From assembly GCF_932526225.1 (NCBI RefSeq), contig NC_064036.1, forward strand, positions 8,253,519 through 8,317,518: a stretch of DNA of 64,000 bases, written 5' to 3'. The translations under genes and the position numbers were made by a program. Below are positions 1 through 12,700 of this stretch, one piece after another. Every line of letters begins with the position of its first letter. The first letter of the stretch is position 1. Origin of the DNA: Nematostella vectensis. Its lineage: Eukaryota > Cnidaria > Anthozoa > Actiniaria > Edwardsiidae. The notes beneath the pieces are model-generated. The model did no database searches, was not told where the DNA came from, and was given only the letters and a program-made list of their open reading frames with translations.

Positions 1-135
1 AACAGAGCTGAAACAGGCCTCGACATATTGGGGGAAACTATACAGAGACATCAAGAAAATGGGCACCTTAATATTTTTTTAAAACATAGGAGCACCTGCC
101 CCCAGTACCCCACCCTCCTGCTACAGCCTGGATAA
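1..135. repeat. Short TIR element, degraded copy at window edge
   Basis: This stretch matches elements at 25849..26006 and 58597..58768. They share a 'tattggggg...atacagagacat.aagaaaa' core and a terminal 'ctgctac.gcctg'. The left terminus is degenerate or lies outside the window. It sits in the 3'-most visible intron of gene D. Bases 136..477 hold nothing recognisable. Confidence 0.6.
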
Positions 136-477
136 GAAAAAAGTGCTTTTGATAGGAGATCACTTAAACACTCATTCAAAACAGCCCCCCTCTTATGAAT
201 ATGTTTCTCTAAAAATTGCGTTTAAGGAGTTATGATTTTTCTCGTATGCCATGAAAGTTTGATATATTCTTATATAAGAGTTTTATATATTTTTAGAACA
301 GTCTCCGGATTATAGACCTATTGCCTATGACATTTAACAACGGCATTTGAAAACTAGCAAATCGAAATCGAAGAGTATTGTCCCGAGAGTTCTGACACTA
401 TCACCGATCAGTGAGAGTAAATAACAGCAAAGCATTATGGGTACGCCCTGCAGGATCACTCAGCACAGCTCTCTAAC

Positions 478-739
478 CTTGATGTTCCCCAGTATTTCTC
501 TGTCAGCTGTGGCGATGGGTTAGTCTTCCCTGAGCACGACTCATAGTTCAACAGACGCTCGCGATGGAAGCTGGCGTAGTTCTTATCCGGTCCCGAGTCC
601 AGGGTAATGTATTCCTGGGGTTTGGCAGTACGCATGCCGTGACAGAATAACCGCACTGGTTCGCACTGTGGGCTCATCTGGATGGTGTACTCGTCGTCTT
701 GATAACCAGACCACATCTTTTTTATCTCCGCACAGCTCC
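478..739 (-). CDS. Gene D exon 62: GON domain, N-terminal part
   Basis: The exon encodes about 87 residues in phase 1 to phase 2. It matches the start of the GON domain known from the C-terminus of ADAMTS9, ADAMTS20 and C. elegans GON-1: [19 protein letters not shown], then [19 protein letters not shown], then an NYASF segment. The usual domain is about 200 residues, so the rest must lie on later exons left of the window. The donor is GTTAGA, and read-through would hit a stop at 456. GON is normally attached to a protease; here the domain just before it is PA14. Confidence 0.8.
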
Positions 740-3700
740 CTGGAAATTATTGAACGTACAGGTTAACTTCTTCAGTATTTTTAGTTCTAAGCTGTTTTGT
801 TTGTAATAAAGTCTTCCCCACTTCTGAATCCCTGATAACGGGTAAAGATTGCCTTAGAAACACAGGCCTAGAGTCGCTGTATAGTTATAATTCTAATCTA
901 ACGTTAACTTACTTGGAATCTTGTATTGCAGACTGCTTGCGGGGATGCTAGCTCTACTAGTTAACTCAGCCAAGGTCGCAGGGCACTGAAGATTGTACCC
1001 GACCGTGAGGGCGTCGTGCGATTTGCCCTGTTTATGGAGGGCCTCCATCCAGTAGAATTTACCGGCTTCCAGGTTCACCTTAGAAGATGTCTGTTTGGCT
1101 GGTCTGTTGAGGAATGGCAAGGTTAGTAACGTTTTCCCCGAACTGTATCACGGTACTGTACGTAGGCCATACCCTAAAGTGCCACACGATGTTGAGTGAT
1201 GTAGAAACAAAGCATTGTTTAACATTTTTTTTCTTGAAATGATATTAGCGCTCACGTGTTTACGCTTTTTAGAGTCTATTGACCCCTTACTTGTTTTCGT
1301 AATCCGGAACCTTGACTGCCGCTATCAGGTTTTTGCTTATGTGTGGTGCCCCATCACTAAGGAACAACTCCGCTTCATCGTCTGCGGTAAGGGTGAACGA
1401 ATAAGTTCCAGTATAAGGTGCCACGAAGTAACCACTGATGCGACTCCCGTAATCGGTGCCGTCGTTCTCAGGCGCCGCGAAACTTGGCATGATCGTCATT
1501 TCGGTGGGATGTCTAGGATAGCTCTTGTCCACCGCCATGTCGCTGATGGTGGAACCCGGTACGTGACGCCACACCTCTCGCTTAGCGCCCGGGAACGCGC
1601 CAGGATGCTTAGCTGTGGTCGGAAAATTGTTATTAGTGAATTGTAAAAATGCGTCAGCTTAGCTGTGGTTAAAAAGCAATTGCTAGCAATTCACCCTGTA
1701 GAGGACTTTTAAAGCAGGTATATGAAAACATTCTATGCTGCCTAACTATGTTGAAAATCAGATAGCTAAATTGCACCGTAATGGGTTCTTGGAGTAGGAC
1801 TTTCACGAATGTTAGGACCATCTTTCGCTCATACTTTACTGGACCCTAAAAACCACTTCTTCCATCCTTTAATGTCTTGTTGTCAGAAATAGCATCCGCT
1901 TTTCGGATCACGTGGCAGACTCAATACTTACGCATAGTTCGAGTGTCTTTTAGCTTCCTGATCTCTGCTGATGGCAGCGCGCACGGGAACATGTAGAATT
2001 CATCCATGGCTCCCTGGAACTGCCGTGTGGTCCTAGTCCCGTCCTGGTGGTTGCCAATTTGAGCCTCGTTATTCCAGTCCATGCTGAACGTGTCCGTTTG
2101 CTGGGACTCCGTGCTCTCGTACTCACGCACGGCTTCGCCATTCACGTACACCGTGGCGTCCCTGGTGACAGGGTCGTATGTGCCCGCGATATGTGTCCAT
2201 CGGTTAGGCTGAATAATCGGCTTGGTTGTTTTACCGTAAACTACCTTATCCTCGTTTCGTTGGAAGAATCGAATCTGAAAGCGATGTTAAGAGTAAGCGT
2301 ACATGACTTCTTGAAGGGAAAAACCTTTTCAGATCCATCGAGGACCACAGCATTCGGTTGCATTTTGTTAAAGCCTCTCCTTTAAGCCTGTTTTGCTTTC
2401 GTGCCTTCCAACGATCGCATTTTATCGCCCTTACTTTTCTGCAGCTACAGAATTTCGCAGGCTTCCTAACCATGGTCACCGGGATTAGCTATTTGCAAAG
2501 CACAAACGATTAACGAAGCGAAACTACATCTTAACACGAACCTTTCCTTGATCCAATATCTCAAAGTGGTACTGTCCCTTCTTATCAGCCTCTCCCGAGT
2601 TTTGTGTTGCGAAGATCTCTTTCACTCCAGACACGTCCTTCACGTTCACCCAAGTCGCCAAGGTTAGAGCATTTGTAGGTTTACCTTGGAAATTTTGGCC
2701 ATCCAGCTGAATTGTGGCTGCATTAAAGAAAACTTGCATTACACTCAGTATCTCCCAACAATGCATCTCAAATGTGTATTGCAGGATTTTACCAACTCGC
2801 CGCCAAGTAATAACATTGCTATCACTCAAGTGTTTGCGAAGTTCAAGAGTTTTGTTTCAGACACTGAGTCGTCCTTTCATAAATAGAAGTTAGGCCAATA
2901 TAATTATAAGGAAAAGGTCCTACCTTGAGACAGGTCGAGTCCTTGGTCGTCTAGTGCCCCAGCCCTGTGTTGGGCGTTACCAACTATCCTGCCGTTATTT
3001 CCCATGCCAGACTCATCATAGACGGTGCCAGAGCACAGTTTGTCGAAGCCGTAATGTAAGACAGGCTGGCACTGGAAACCGAATGCTGCAAAACAAGAAA
3101 TAAGACAGAGTCAGACAGTTTTTTAAAATATTTCCTGTTCTATTAATTTCCGGGAATATTTATAAAGCAGGCACCTTTTCGTTCGACTGGATTAGGAAGT
3201 AGTCGTTGCGGCTGGTCGTGCATGACCTGGTTGGCAGCAGCTGCTGTCTGAGCTGCGTGTAATGCGGACTCAGTTGGTCCTTGTGGGTTCTGGAACTTGT
3301 GCAGTGCTCCAACTAGAATATGAAGATAACAAACTTTGAGTCACAAACAGTAACGGCAAACCCAAACTCCTGATTGCGTTGTAGGCTAAAAGGTTTTGAA
3401 AATACACGTTCTCTTAAACATTCCGGTAAACCCACAGGGTAAATTTCGTCTCTGTTGATCTCTCAGAAGTTGTCTGAATCTCAACACATTTTACTAACCA
3501 TGGCATACAACTTTTGCGACTTTGGTCGGCTCGTCCTTGTCTTGCAGTGAGCTAACTCTGAGTGCGTAATCCGGCCTTGTTGCCATGTCGATGAGGTCGC
3601 TCTCTGGTACCTGGTCCGTACCCACAGCTACGACCTGGACACCACTGTACTGTAGCTGCTTGGAGAAGGACTGTAGGCTTTTTTCGGCATTGGTGTTATG

Positions 3701-6700
3701 GTCTTTCTGGGTTCCCAGTGTTGTGACCAGGAAGACCTTTGGTACGTTAGCGCGCATTCCTCCCGAGGCGGTAAACACTTCGAATTTAGCCATTTCTAGG
3801 AGGATGACCAGGTTTCTGTTACCCAAGTCTCGTGGAAGAACCTGAAGTAGATCAAAATGTATTATTCAAAACAAAATTATGAAATTAAGATTGCAGTTTT
3901 CGGCTCCCCCTCTCTTTCGGCCTATGCTATTATAGCCCAATAATTAACCTATCCATACAGGACATTACTTAGCAAAGATATAAAAATGGCTATTGATAGT
4001 AAGCTGACACTATGAAGATTAGGAAGAATACTATTAGCTTATGACGAAGAGCCTCGTCTAGTACCAGATTAGCGTTGCTGGTTTGCTATACAAATATAAC
4101 TTAATATGTACAGCGATAGATGTAACGAAAGATAGATGCCTTACGTTCAGTGACTTTAGGACGTCATCATGCTCGTTGAGCTCATCCAGCTTACTCTGTA
4201 TGGATGGGATGGTTGAGAAGGCCACTATACCCGTGTGCGTAGAGCTGTCTGAGAGCTTAAAGTGCCCAAGCACCTGACGGACTAAGTTTTTCTGATGTGC
4301 CCATTGTAAGGCTGTGACGTCACTTGAGGAGTCCAATGCAACCACAATATCGAGGTCATGTGGACAAACTGTGGAGATGAATTTCGATTAGTGACCGTTT
4401 ACATTGCATTCCATAAAAATCAAGGTGTATGGATTGGAAAGGGAAAGATTTTGCTATCTGAGACAGAACGTTTATTTCGATTTAAAAAGTGTTGTATATA
4501 GTTTGCTTCTTTTCGAATGATCCGGCATTTTATAATGTTCATACGAACTCACCAAATTTCTGCTCGGCCGTGGCAGTAGCTGGCTGTGTCTGATTGGCCA
4601 TTGTTTGCAACAACGCTTGTGTGGGTGATGGGGATGGCGCCGGAGGTTGCGCTTGTGTGGGTGCTGGGGATGGCACCGGAGGTTGCGCTTGTGTGGGTGC
4701 TGGGGTTGGCGCCGGATTTTGCGCTTGTGTGGGTGCTGGGGTTGGCGCCGGATTTTGCGCTTGTGTGGGTGCTGGGGTTGGCGCCGGATTTTGCGCTTGT
4801 GTGGGCTGTGCCGCTGTTGACAAGGTAGGGTAAGGCACTTCTGGCACGATAGACTGTGTAGGTCCAGCTGTTGTTGTTAAAGTACTCAACACTGCGTTGT
4901 TTTGTACTTGATAAGCCGCATTGGCTTGATTATACGCTTGAGTAGTCTGCCAGTAGTCATTTGTTGTGGCTTGCTCTGTGGTCTGCGGCGGGCCGGCGGT
5001 GTGGGTCGGCGCCTCAGTTTGCGCAGGCGCTGTGACGGTCTGTGCTAGTGGTGCTACTGTGGCTTGAGGTTCGGTTGCAGGAGCAGCCGTTGGAGCTGAC
5101 TGAGTGGTGTACTGCTGTGCCGCTGTTGACGCGGTAGTACTGTCCTGCATCTGTTGACCGCCATAATAGCCCGCTTGGTATTGATTTCCCGTCTCGGGTT
5201 GAGTTGTTGGCTGTTGGTATGCACCTGTTGCAAGTGGCTGTACAGTCTGCGGCTCCGTTGCCACTTCTTGCTGTCCCGTAGCCTGTACCGTAGCCTGTAC
5301 CGTAGGCTGTTGCGTCTGGTAGGCGCTTGGTGCTGCTGGCTGATACTGTAAGGTTTGACCTGTGGCCTGCTGCCATGCTGCGGCAGCCTTAAGCATCTGT
5401 TGTGCTGTCGTTTCCTGTGATGGCACGGTGGTCTGTGCTACTGGCGGCTGCTTTACCAAAGCTACGTTCTTGCCATTGTTCGAATTGTAATATTGAACAC
5501 CAAACCGCGAGTACGAGCTGCGCCAGGTGAGTTCTTGAGGAAGCTTTTTCTTTAGCGGAGCTTCTGGAACTATTTGAATAGACAAAAGTTAGTTCTTCGT
5601 ATCGTACATGCAATCTTTTTGCCATCATATATATCAAAAGCCTAAAGTCCCCATTTCAGCGTTTCCAGTTCAATGGGGGATATAAGCTATTTGACTTTGC
5701 GCTGTTTCCTTACCATAACAAGATATATTGACGACCTTCCCTGTGACCTTCACGAGGTCAGCAAAGGAGTTCACGTGCATTGCGTTTGCGGGCTCGTCCG
5801 CAATAGCGTCCGCCTGGACTCTGTCCGAATCATCCTGGGCGATGCTAACCACTAGTGTTTTAACATTGTTGTGCTTCAGACGCTCTTTGATCTCTTCCGT
5901 CTTCTGATGGCCGAACTCTCCATACGCTAATACAACAAGCGATTTTGCAACCTGCAGAAGTTAAAAACAATTTCCATAAGCCTCTTTGAAAGTGAGTCAA
6001 CGTTTTTAAAGAAGCAAACATGAAATATGCTGTGTCAAACATATAACATGTTATACTACCATGTTGCATTGCATGCTTCTGTCGTATTCGTGTCTATGTT
6101 GTGTCTACGTTCTTGTAAAAAAAAAACTTGGTTCATCTTATTAATAATGGAGTGGTAATGGCCATAATTATTTAATGTTAGGTTCTTACTTCCAGTATTA
6201 TTTTACTGGGTGTAATAAAGTACCGCGAATGGCAGTGTAAAATACCCGATAAAGGACAATTACTGAATTACACTTAGATCATCCGTGGAGCAAAGACTGA
6301 ATTCCACTCACATTATCCCTGGAGCCACTTGAGGGGTTGAATAATTCGTAATTTGCTACTTGAAGGGCATCATCAAGTCGCGTGCCTTCTTCACTGTTTG
6401 CTTCTGGGTATATTTGATCAATCTTATTCATGATATCTTCTACGTAGAAGAACCGATTAAACCTCAGCTCCATAGTGGCAAGGGATGAGTAGGACAGGAT
6501 TCCAATGTGTGTGCCGTCGTATGTGATGTTGAATGCGCCAATTGTCCCCTTGACGAAGTTTTGGATGTGATGCCAGTCTCTGTCCTTGATGTTACTCGAT
6601 AAAGGGATGGCAAACGCAAGGTCCGTTGGCTGGCTGCAAGCTAAAAAGTTCAAACCAAATGTTAATCATATTGGATGACAAAATGTCTGATGTAAAAGGA

Positions 6701-9700
6701 GTAGCGTTAGAAGTTGATTGAGGAACGTTCGGCTTGGAAGAAAAACGCGAGATGCGTAAGGATAAACTTTGAAGGAAAAAGAAGAGCGTTTAATTAAGAA
6801 GAGAGAACGCTTGAAGTGGAAACGACAGGATTTAGCTAGAAAGGAAGATTATACGATTTCGAGAACATTCAAAAGGCTTACTTGGGCAGTTCTGGACCTT
6901 GCACTTCTTGGTATCCGTTCGTGGGCCCGGGCAGTTAGAGCCTGTAAAACAGTCACGTTGTCTCATCATAACTCCAGTACCGCATGTCTTCATGCAAGGA
7001 CTCCAGGTGCTCCATTCGCCCCATTTCGCTAAAATACAAGCAAGAAATCAATACATCGCAATAAAATGCATTTAAGCAGGGAAGATTTAAGTAAAAAACT
7101 AAGATTGATTAGATAGCAATTCCATCTATTGATGTTACTTTCGCATTAAAAGTAAAAGATGATGAATTTTTTTCTTTTTAGAAAATATGACAGTGTTTTA
7201 TATATAAAATGTGCAAACACAAAAATTTCAAAACCGTCTCAATGTCGAGAAGGCGGACATTGGTACTCACGTGGTGGCGGGGGAGGCTTGGCGGAACACA
7301 CCGCATCCGAAGCGAGCTTTACGAACTGCATCAAATCATCGTAGTTGCTGACGAGGAACGCGTGATCAGGATCACTAGCGACCTGCCGCATCTCGAATTT
7401 GTCTACATTATCTCCTACACCCAAGACTGCAATAGTCGCGCCATCCATATCTTTCAACTCCCTCGCGCGTCTTTGCGTCGCAATCTTGGTCATAGCTTTT
7501 GAGCCACCGTCGGTGACAACGATGATCGCTTTTGGCACTGACTGACGCGCTACGTTCTCATCATTCATAAGCTGGTCCTTGGCCAGGTTCAGGGCGCGGT
7601 CCATTCTCGTGTCGCCTCGTGGTTGTGAGACGCTGTCCAGGAAAGCATCGAGCTCCTCCTTGTCGTTCTTTTCATCCAAAGCGACTTCCATATGGGGGTT
7701 GGTGGAGTAGGTGATAACCTGGCGAGATATAGCATGTTGGTAAGATTATCAAATATCACGGAAATCTTCAATCTTCACGTGTGTACCTACCGACACTCGA
7801 GTTCCATTGTCGGCCAGGTTGAATCCTCTGGTGACTGAACGGACAAAATCCTTGGTGATCTTCCACTGTGCGTCATCCACACTTCCAGAGGCGTCCAAAA
7901 GGAATGTCAGGTCCAAGTCATGTGAACAATCTGGACAAATAACTGCGGTCAATTCGGGTCTAAAGTGGTGTCCCCTTCTTATTGGAGCTCAGAAATTGTT
8001 TATTGATATTGTGATAATTCTGAGGTTTACACAGCGACCTTTGTAACAATGGTTACAAAGTCACGCTGCGTTCGTGCCCTTTTCTAGGGGTGATATAATC
8101 AACTTACGTGGGCAGCGTTGTACGTCGCACATCTCCACCTGGTTTGCTGAACCAGGGCAGTTGGATCCTCCTTGGCATGTACGAGATCGCTCGCGTTTCC
8201 CTCCAGCGCCACACGTCCGATCGCATGTCGTCCAGCCGGTCCAGTCGCTCCAATACCCTGCAGATAACACGAACTGCCTTATATATCCTATTCGTATCCT
8301 ATTCGAACAACTTAAACCCTTAGTTTACAAAGGGTTATGTCACAAATATTGGTACTTTGTTTGGCTTTTTGTGGTAGGCTAATGATAGAGAAGTTTAAGG
8401 TAATATGGTTGAAAATAAAAACGTAGGTAATTGAAGTCGTGTTTAGCGTTTTCTGACTTTACCTGGACACTCATTCTCCTCGCAGTTCTGGAATTCCTTC
8501 TCCGGTCCGTCGCAAAACTTGCCATTATACATAGGGGTCGGAGCATTGCATTTCCTGGTACGAATCTGATGACCATTTCCGCATGTCACTGAGCATGCTC
8601 CCCAGGCGCTCCACGCTGAGAATTGACCATTGACTGCGGGCGCAAAGCAATTAAGTTAGCCACTAACGGAGATGTCCAATCTCGAAGCAGCCGTACGGTT
8701 TGTGTACATAGTTATTTCAAAATGGATGTTACATAATGTGTTTTGTATTGCTTTCTTTGCCTTATTTGTTTCTCTACTTTGTCCTTTGTTTTACGACCGT
8801 GTTACCCATGCTGTCAGTTTAAGTTTGGTTAAGTTATCCTATTCTGTTTATTAGCTTGCGCTTGAATAATAAGATTTGGTTGCTTTTCCAGTGGCTTTAT
8901 TCATCTGGACAGGTTGCGAAATTTAGCCTCCATTGGGAAACGTACTCTATGGGTTTAGAATTCCGTGCGCACGCCATGTGCACACTGTGATCACTAAAAG
9001 ATATTCCGTGAGCATGAAAAGAAACTCTGTGAGTACTCCATGAAATCCCGTGTGCTAGGTGTGTATTTTCGGCCGACTGTAAACCCATAGTGTTCGTTTT
9101 CCCATGGAGGGTCATAATTATGTATTGAGATGAGTCAGGAATGGTTAGCGTCGGTACCAACCCTATCTTTTTCCACTTCCGTATTAAATCAGGAGAAAAT
9201 GCCGAGGATGGTGAGAAATACTGACGTATTGTTACCCACCTGGACAGGGTGTCATAACGCATTCGGCCGTCTCGTGGGCGAATCCAGCACATGGCTTGCC
9301 ACCGTTAGACGGCAGGGGACTGTTACACACGCGAGAGCGCTTGACAAAGCCACGTCCGCACGAGGCAGTACAGTTACTCCATGTACCCCAGGTGCCCCAG
9401 TTTCCGTCAGCTAAAAAGTGAAATTGGAGTAACATCCATTAGAATAGCATCTCAATACGTAGAGGGTTTGAATGAAATGTATTTGCGTGGAAATTACGTC
9501 AAAAAAAGCAACAGTACACGATTTTGCTTTAGTATTTCCATCAATTTTAGTTAAGTCGTGTATTCACATTTTCCTGATCACAAATTAAGAATAGCATGTC
9601 CCGTATGTTTGTGACCACAGCAAAAATTTCAACTAAGAGCTCAAAATTCCGGCTCAACTTCTATTGGCTCACATTTGGTTGCTATCGGAATCCTTATCTC

Positions 9701-12700
9701 GAGATCTTTTGATGTGATCTATCTAACTAAGGTTCGAGGTATTCAAAGCTCTTACTTGGACACTCCCGGATTTTGCACTTCTCATCCTGGCGATCGTCGC
9801 CGATGTAGCGGCAGTCGAGTCCGCCCCATGCGGGAGGCGGGTTGGTGCAGTTCCTGGTGCGGTAACGCTCTCCTTCACCACAAGACTTTGAGCAGTCGCT
9901 CCATGCACTCCATTCAGTGTAATTTCCAGTCAGAGGCATCACTGAAGGGCAACAACGTTAATTAACTCCTAGAATTTCTTGTGCCGATCAGTCGTTCTCA
10001 GTTACGGGAAAGAATTTGTAATGGCTGTTATTAAGGAAGTTGAATCTAGTTTTGACTATACTTGAATAGGCTGATAAGTAGAATTCTACGTTAACTCACA
10101 CTTTAATATACGAAAGGAAGTAGAATTTTGCAATCCCTCTTCGAGCAAATCCGAACAGTAGTTGTCCTTTATCCTTACCGTTATCTAGAGTGTACACATA
10201 GTTGGTCCTTTCCTGACCAACACACTCCAGATTATTTCCATGGCATTCCTTGTTTTCATTATCGACACAGCCTAGCCAGGGCTTAGGTTGCGTGCGTTTC
10301 ATGAAGAGAAGCTGTTCGCCTTCTTGGAAATACGTCTCCGCTGCGCGAGTCCCTGAATAGCATTCCCCATTGTTCTGTATCCCAAAAGTGGTCATACCAT
10401 TATTACGAGTTTCTCTGGCGCACCTGGTTAAAAGAGAAAGCGTCCTGATTGAAGATGTGTCCTGATTGAAGATGTTTATTGTTCGCACCCGCCCTCAGAA
10501 TTCCTTGAAATTTTTACTTCAAAGGCGTATACGGTCGCAAGTATTTATCTTGGAGCACGAGGAACTCACACGATATCACGATATCAAGGATCATGGAGAA
10601 TACCAAGTCATTCCATAATAGACGAATATTGTACAGAGGTTGCGGCCTGGTCATTGAGCAACTACCGCGCAAGAGATTTTAACCTTATTTTAACCTGCCT
10701 TACCTGCAAATGAGATCTGAAAGGTAGGACGGCCAGTCATCCCTGATGACCGCCGGGTTTTCATTGTCGTCAAAGAGCAGTTTTGGAAGAGGTCGGTATA
10801 TATTATGGTCATCCCTGAAGCAGCCAAGGTCTCGGTATCGAATTTCGCCTATAAGACACCAGTATCAGACAGCAGGTCAGCACTGCGAAATCTTTATAGA
10901 ATCTCTCTTTCTGTGAGAGGTTATCGAGTAAATTGAACTCGTTGGCCTTATCAACAAGGAGCCTATTATTTCATTAAAGATATTTACAATGTTGATGTCG
11001 TAAAAGCGCACAACTCACAGCAATCCTGGAGCTTGCAGGCCTTGATCTCTTCGGCGTCTCCAGGGCAATCGGCGCCACCGTAGGACGGGGCTGGGAAGTT
11101 ACACGACCGTACCCGCTTCACGACTCCATTACCGCAAGATCGGGAGCATGAAGACCATAAGGACCAGCTAGACCAACCGCCGGGTCCTGATACCACGAGC
11201 AAGAAAAATTAGTAACATGGCGTAAGGCGTTCTTATCAAAAGAAGAGGCTTTTCAAAGATTTTGATCTACTACGGAAACTAGAAAAATAAGAATTAAAAT
11301 TTTAAGTTTAATTTATATTAATCCTGATCCTAGAAGGAAGCTTACACCCCAGAATATCAAAATAGAACAGTGTCGTAACAAATGTAAAATGCCTCGAGAT
11401 GTAAGTATTAAATACAGGTGAGACTTGATGGTGTCATAAACATCTCTGGGACACTTGTTAAGCCTTTTTGTTCATCCTGCCGTGACCAACCAGGGTGAAT
11501 GTCTATGGGACATGAGCAACAATAACAATAACTACGAGACACATACGTGCACAAGGCCTGGTGTTGCAATCGTCTTCCTGGACATCGGGACCAAGATGGG
11601 TGCAGTTAAGACCCCCGAATTCAGGCGTGGGACTGGTACAGGCACGTGATCTCTGCCGCTTACCGCCTCCACACGTGACAGCACATTGGGTCCAGCCTCC
11701 CCACTCCGTGTACCCGCCATGCACTGCAAAAAAACAAGGTTTTCTTTTAAGATCTTAAAAGATTGAATAAAAAGTCACCCTCATTACCATCTGTCTTTGC
11801 CTGCGATTTGGTCTGGATTGGGCTGTGTCCCTAAATATTTTCTTAATGTTTCTGTATTGTCCCCCCCATATTTCGAGGCCTGCTGCTGCACTGCCTTATT
11901 CACTATATTTTTTTTATCTTCCCGACACTTTTTTTAAACATACCCATGCAAGGATTAAGATCGCAGTAGACCTCTTCCATTTCATCGCCTTCACAAGATT
12001 TGCCTCCATGTGCTGGTGGTGGATTGTCGCAGTTACGCGTCCTTGAGCGTTTAGCCGCGCCGCAAGTAGCTGAGCAGTGTGTAAATTCAGACCATTGCCC
12101 CCAATTGCCATCAACTGTGAATAATAAGGATAAGGAGTGGCGTCATTTAAATTCGTGAAAGCTTGATTAACAGCAATATGTGTTAGCTCTAGATACACAT
12201 TTACGATATTTACACATTGCAAAAATTTCCAAAAGGGAATCCTATTTCTTCGTACACAAATACGATCTTAAAAAGGTAGGGTTTATATTTTATACAATAC
12301 CTTACGATACATAAAATCCTAATTTCAAGAGGGCCACTATAAAAGGTTTAACCAGTGGCCCTCGGACGCGAGTAAACCGGACGTACCTGGACAGTCAGAC
12401 AAGCTGCAAGGCATGATTTGACGGTCGGATCCCGGACAGCCGGCACCACCATATCTGGGCGCGGGGTTATCACATTTGCGGATGCGCTCGCGCTTGCCAG
12501 GCCCACACTTAGAGGAACAGAAACTCCACATCTTCCACGCACCCCAGTTACCGTGGACTGTGAAAATGAAAGGATGGTCAAAATGGGTAATCGTGATGCA
12601 CGCCAAGAAAGACGTCTCACTAGCCGGAACTTGATCCGGAAAAGTGTTGCTGAGTTAATCCGTTCATCAGATCACACTCTCAGCTAAAGGAGACTATTGA

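Noticed and set aside
4586-4833. Plus-strand ORFs with [10 protein letters not shown] or LVWVLG repeats
   Set aside because: These are antisense shadows of the 36-bp repeat in the Gln/Thr/Pro linker of gene D. Similar shadows occur at 32794..33186, 40439..40921, 49060..49584 and 59391..59654.
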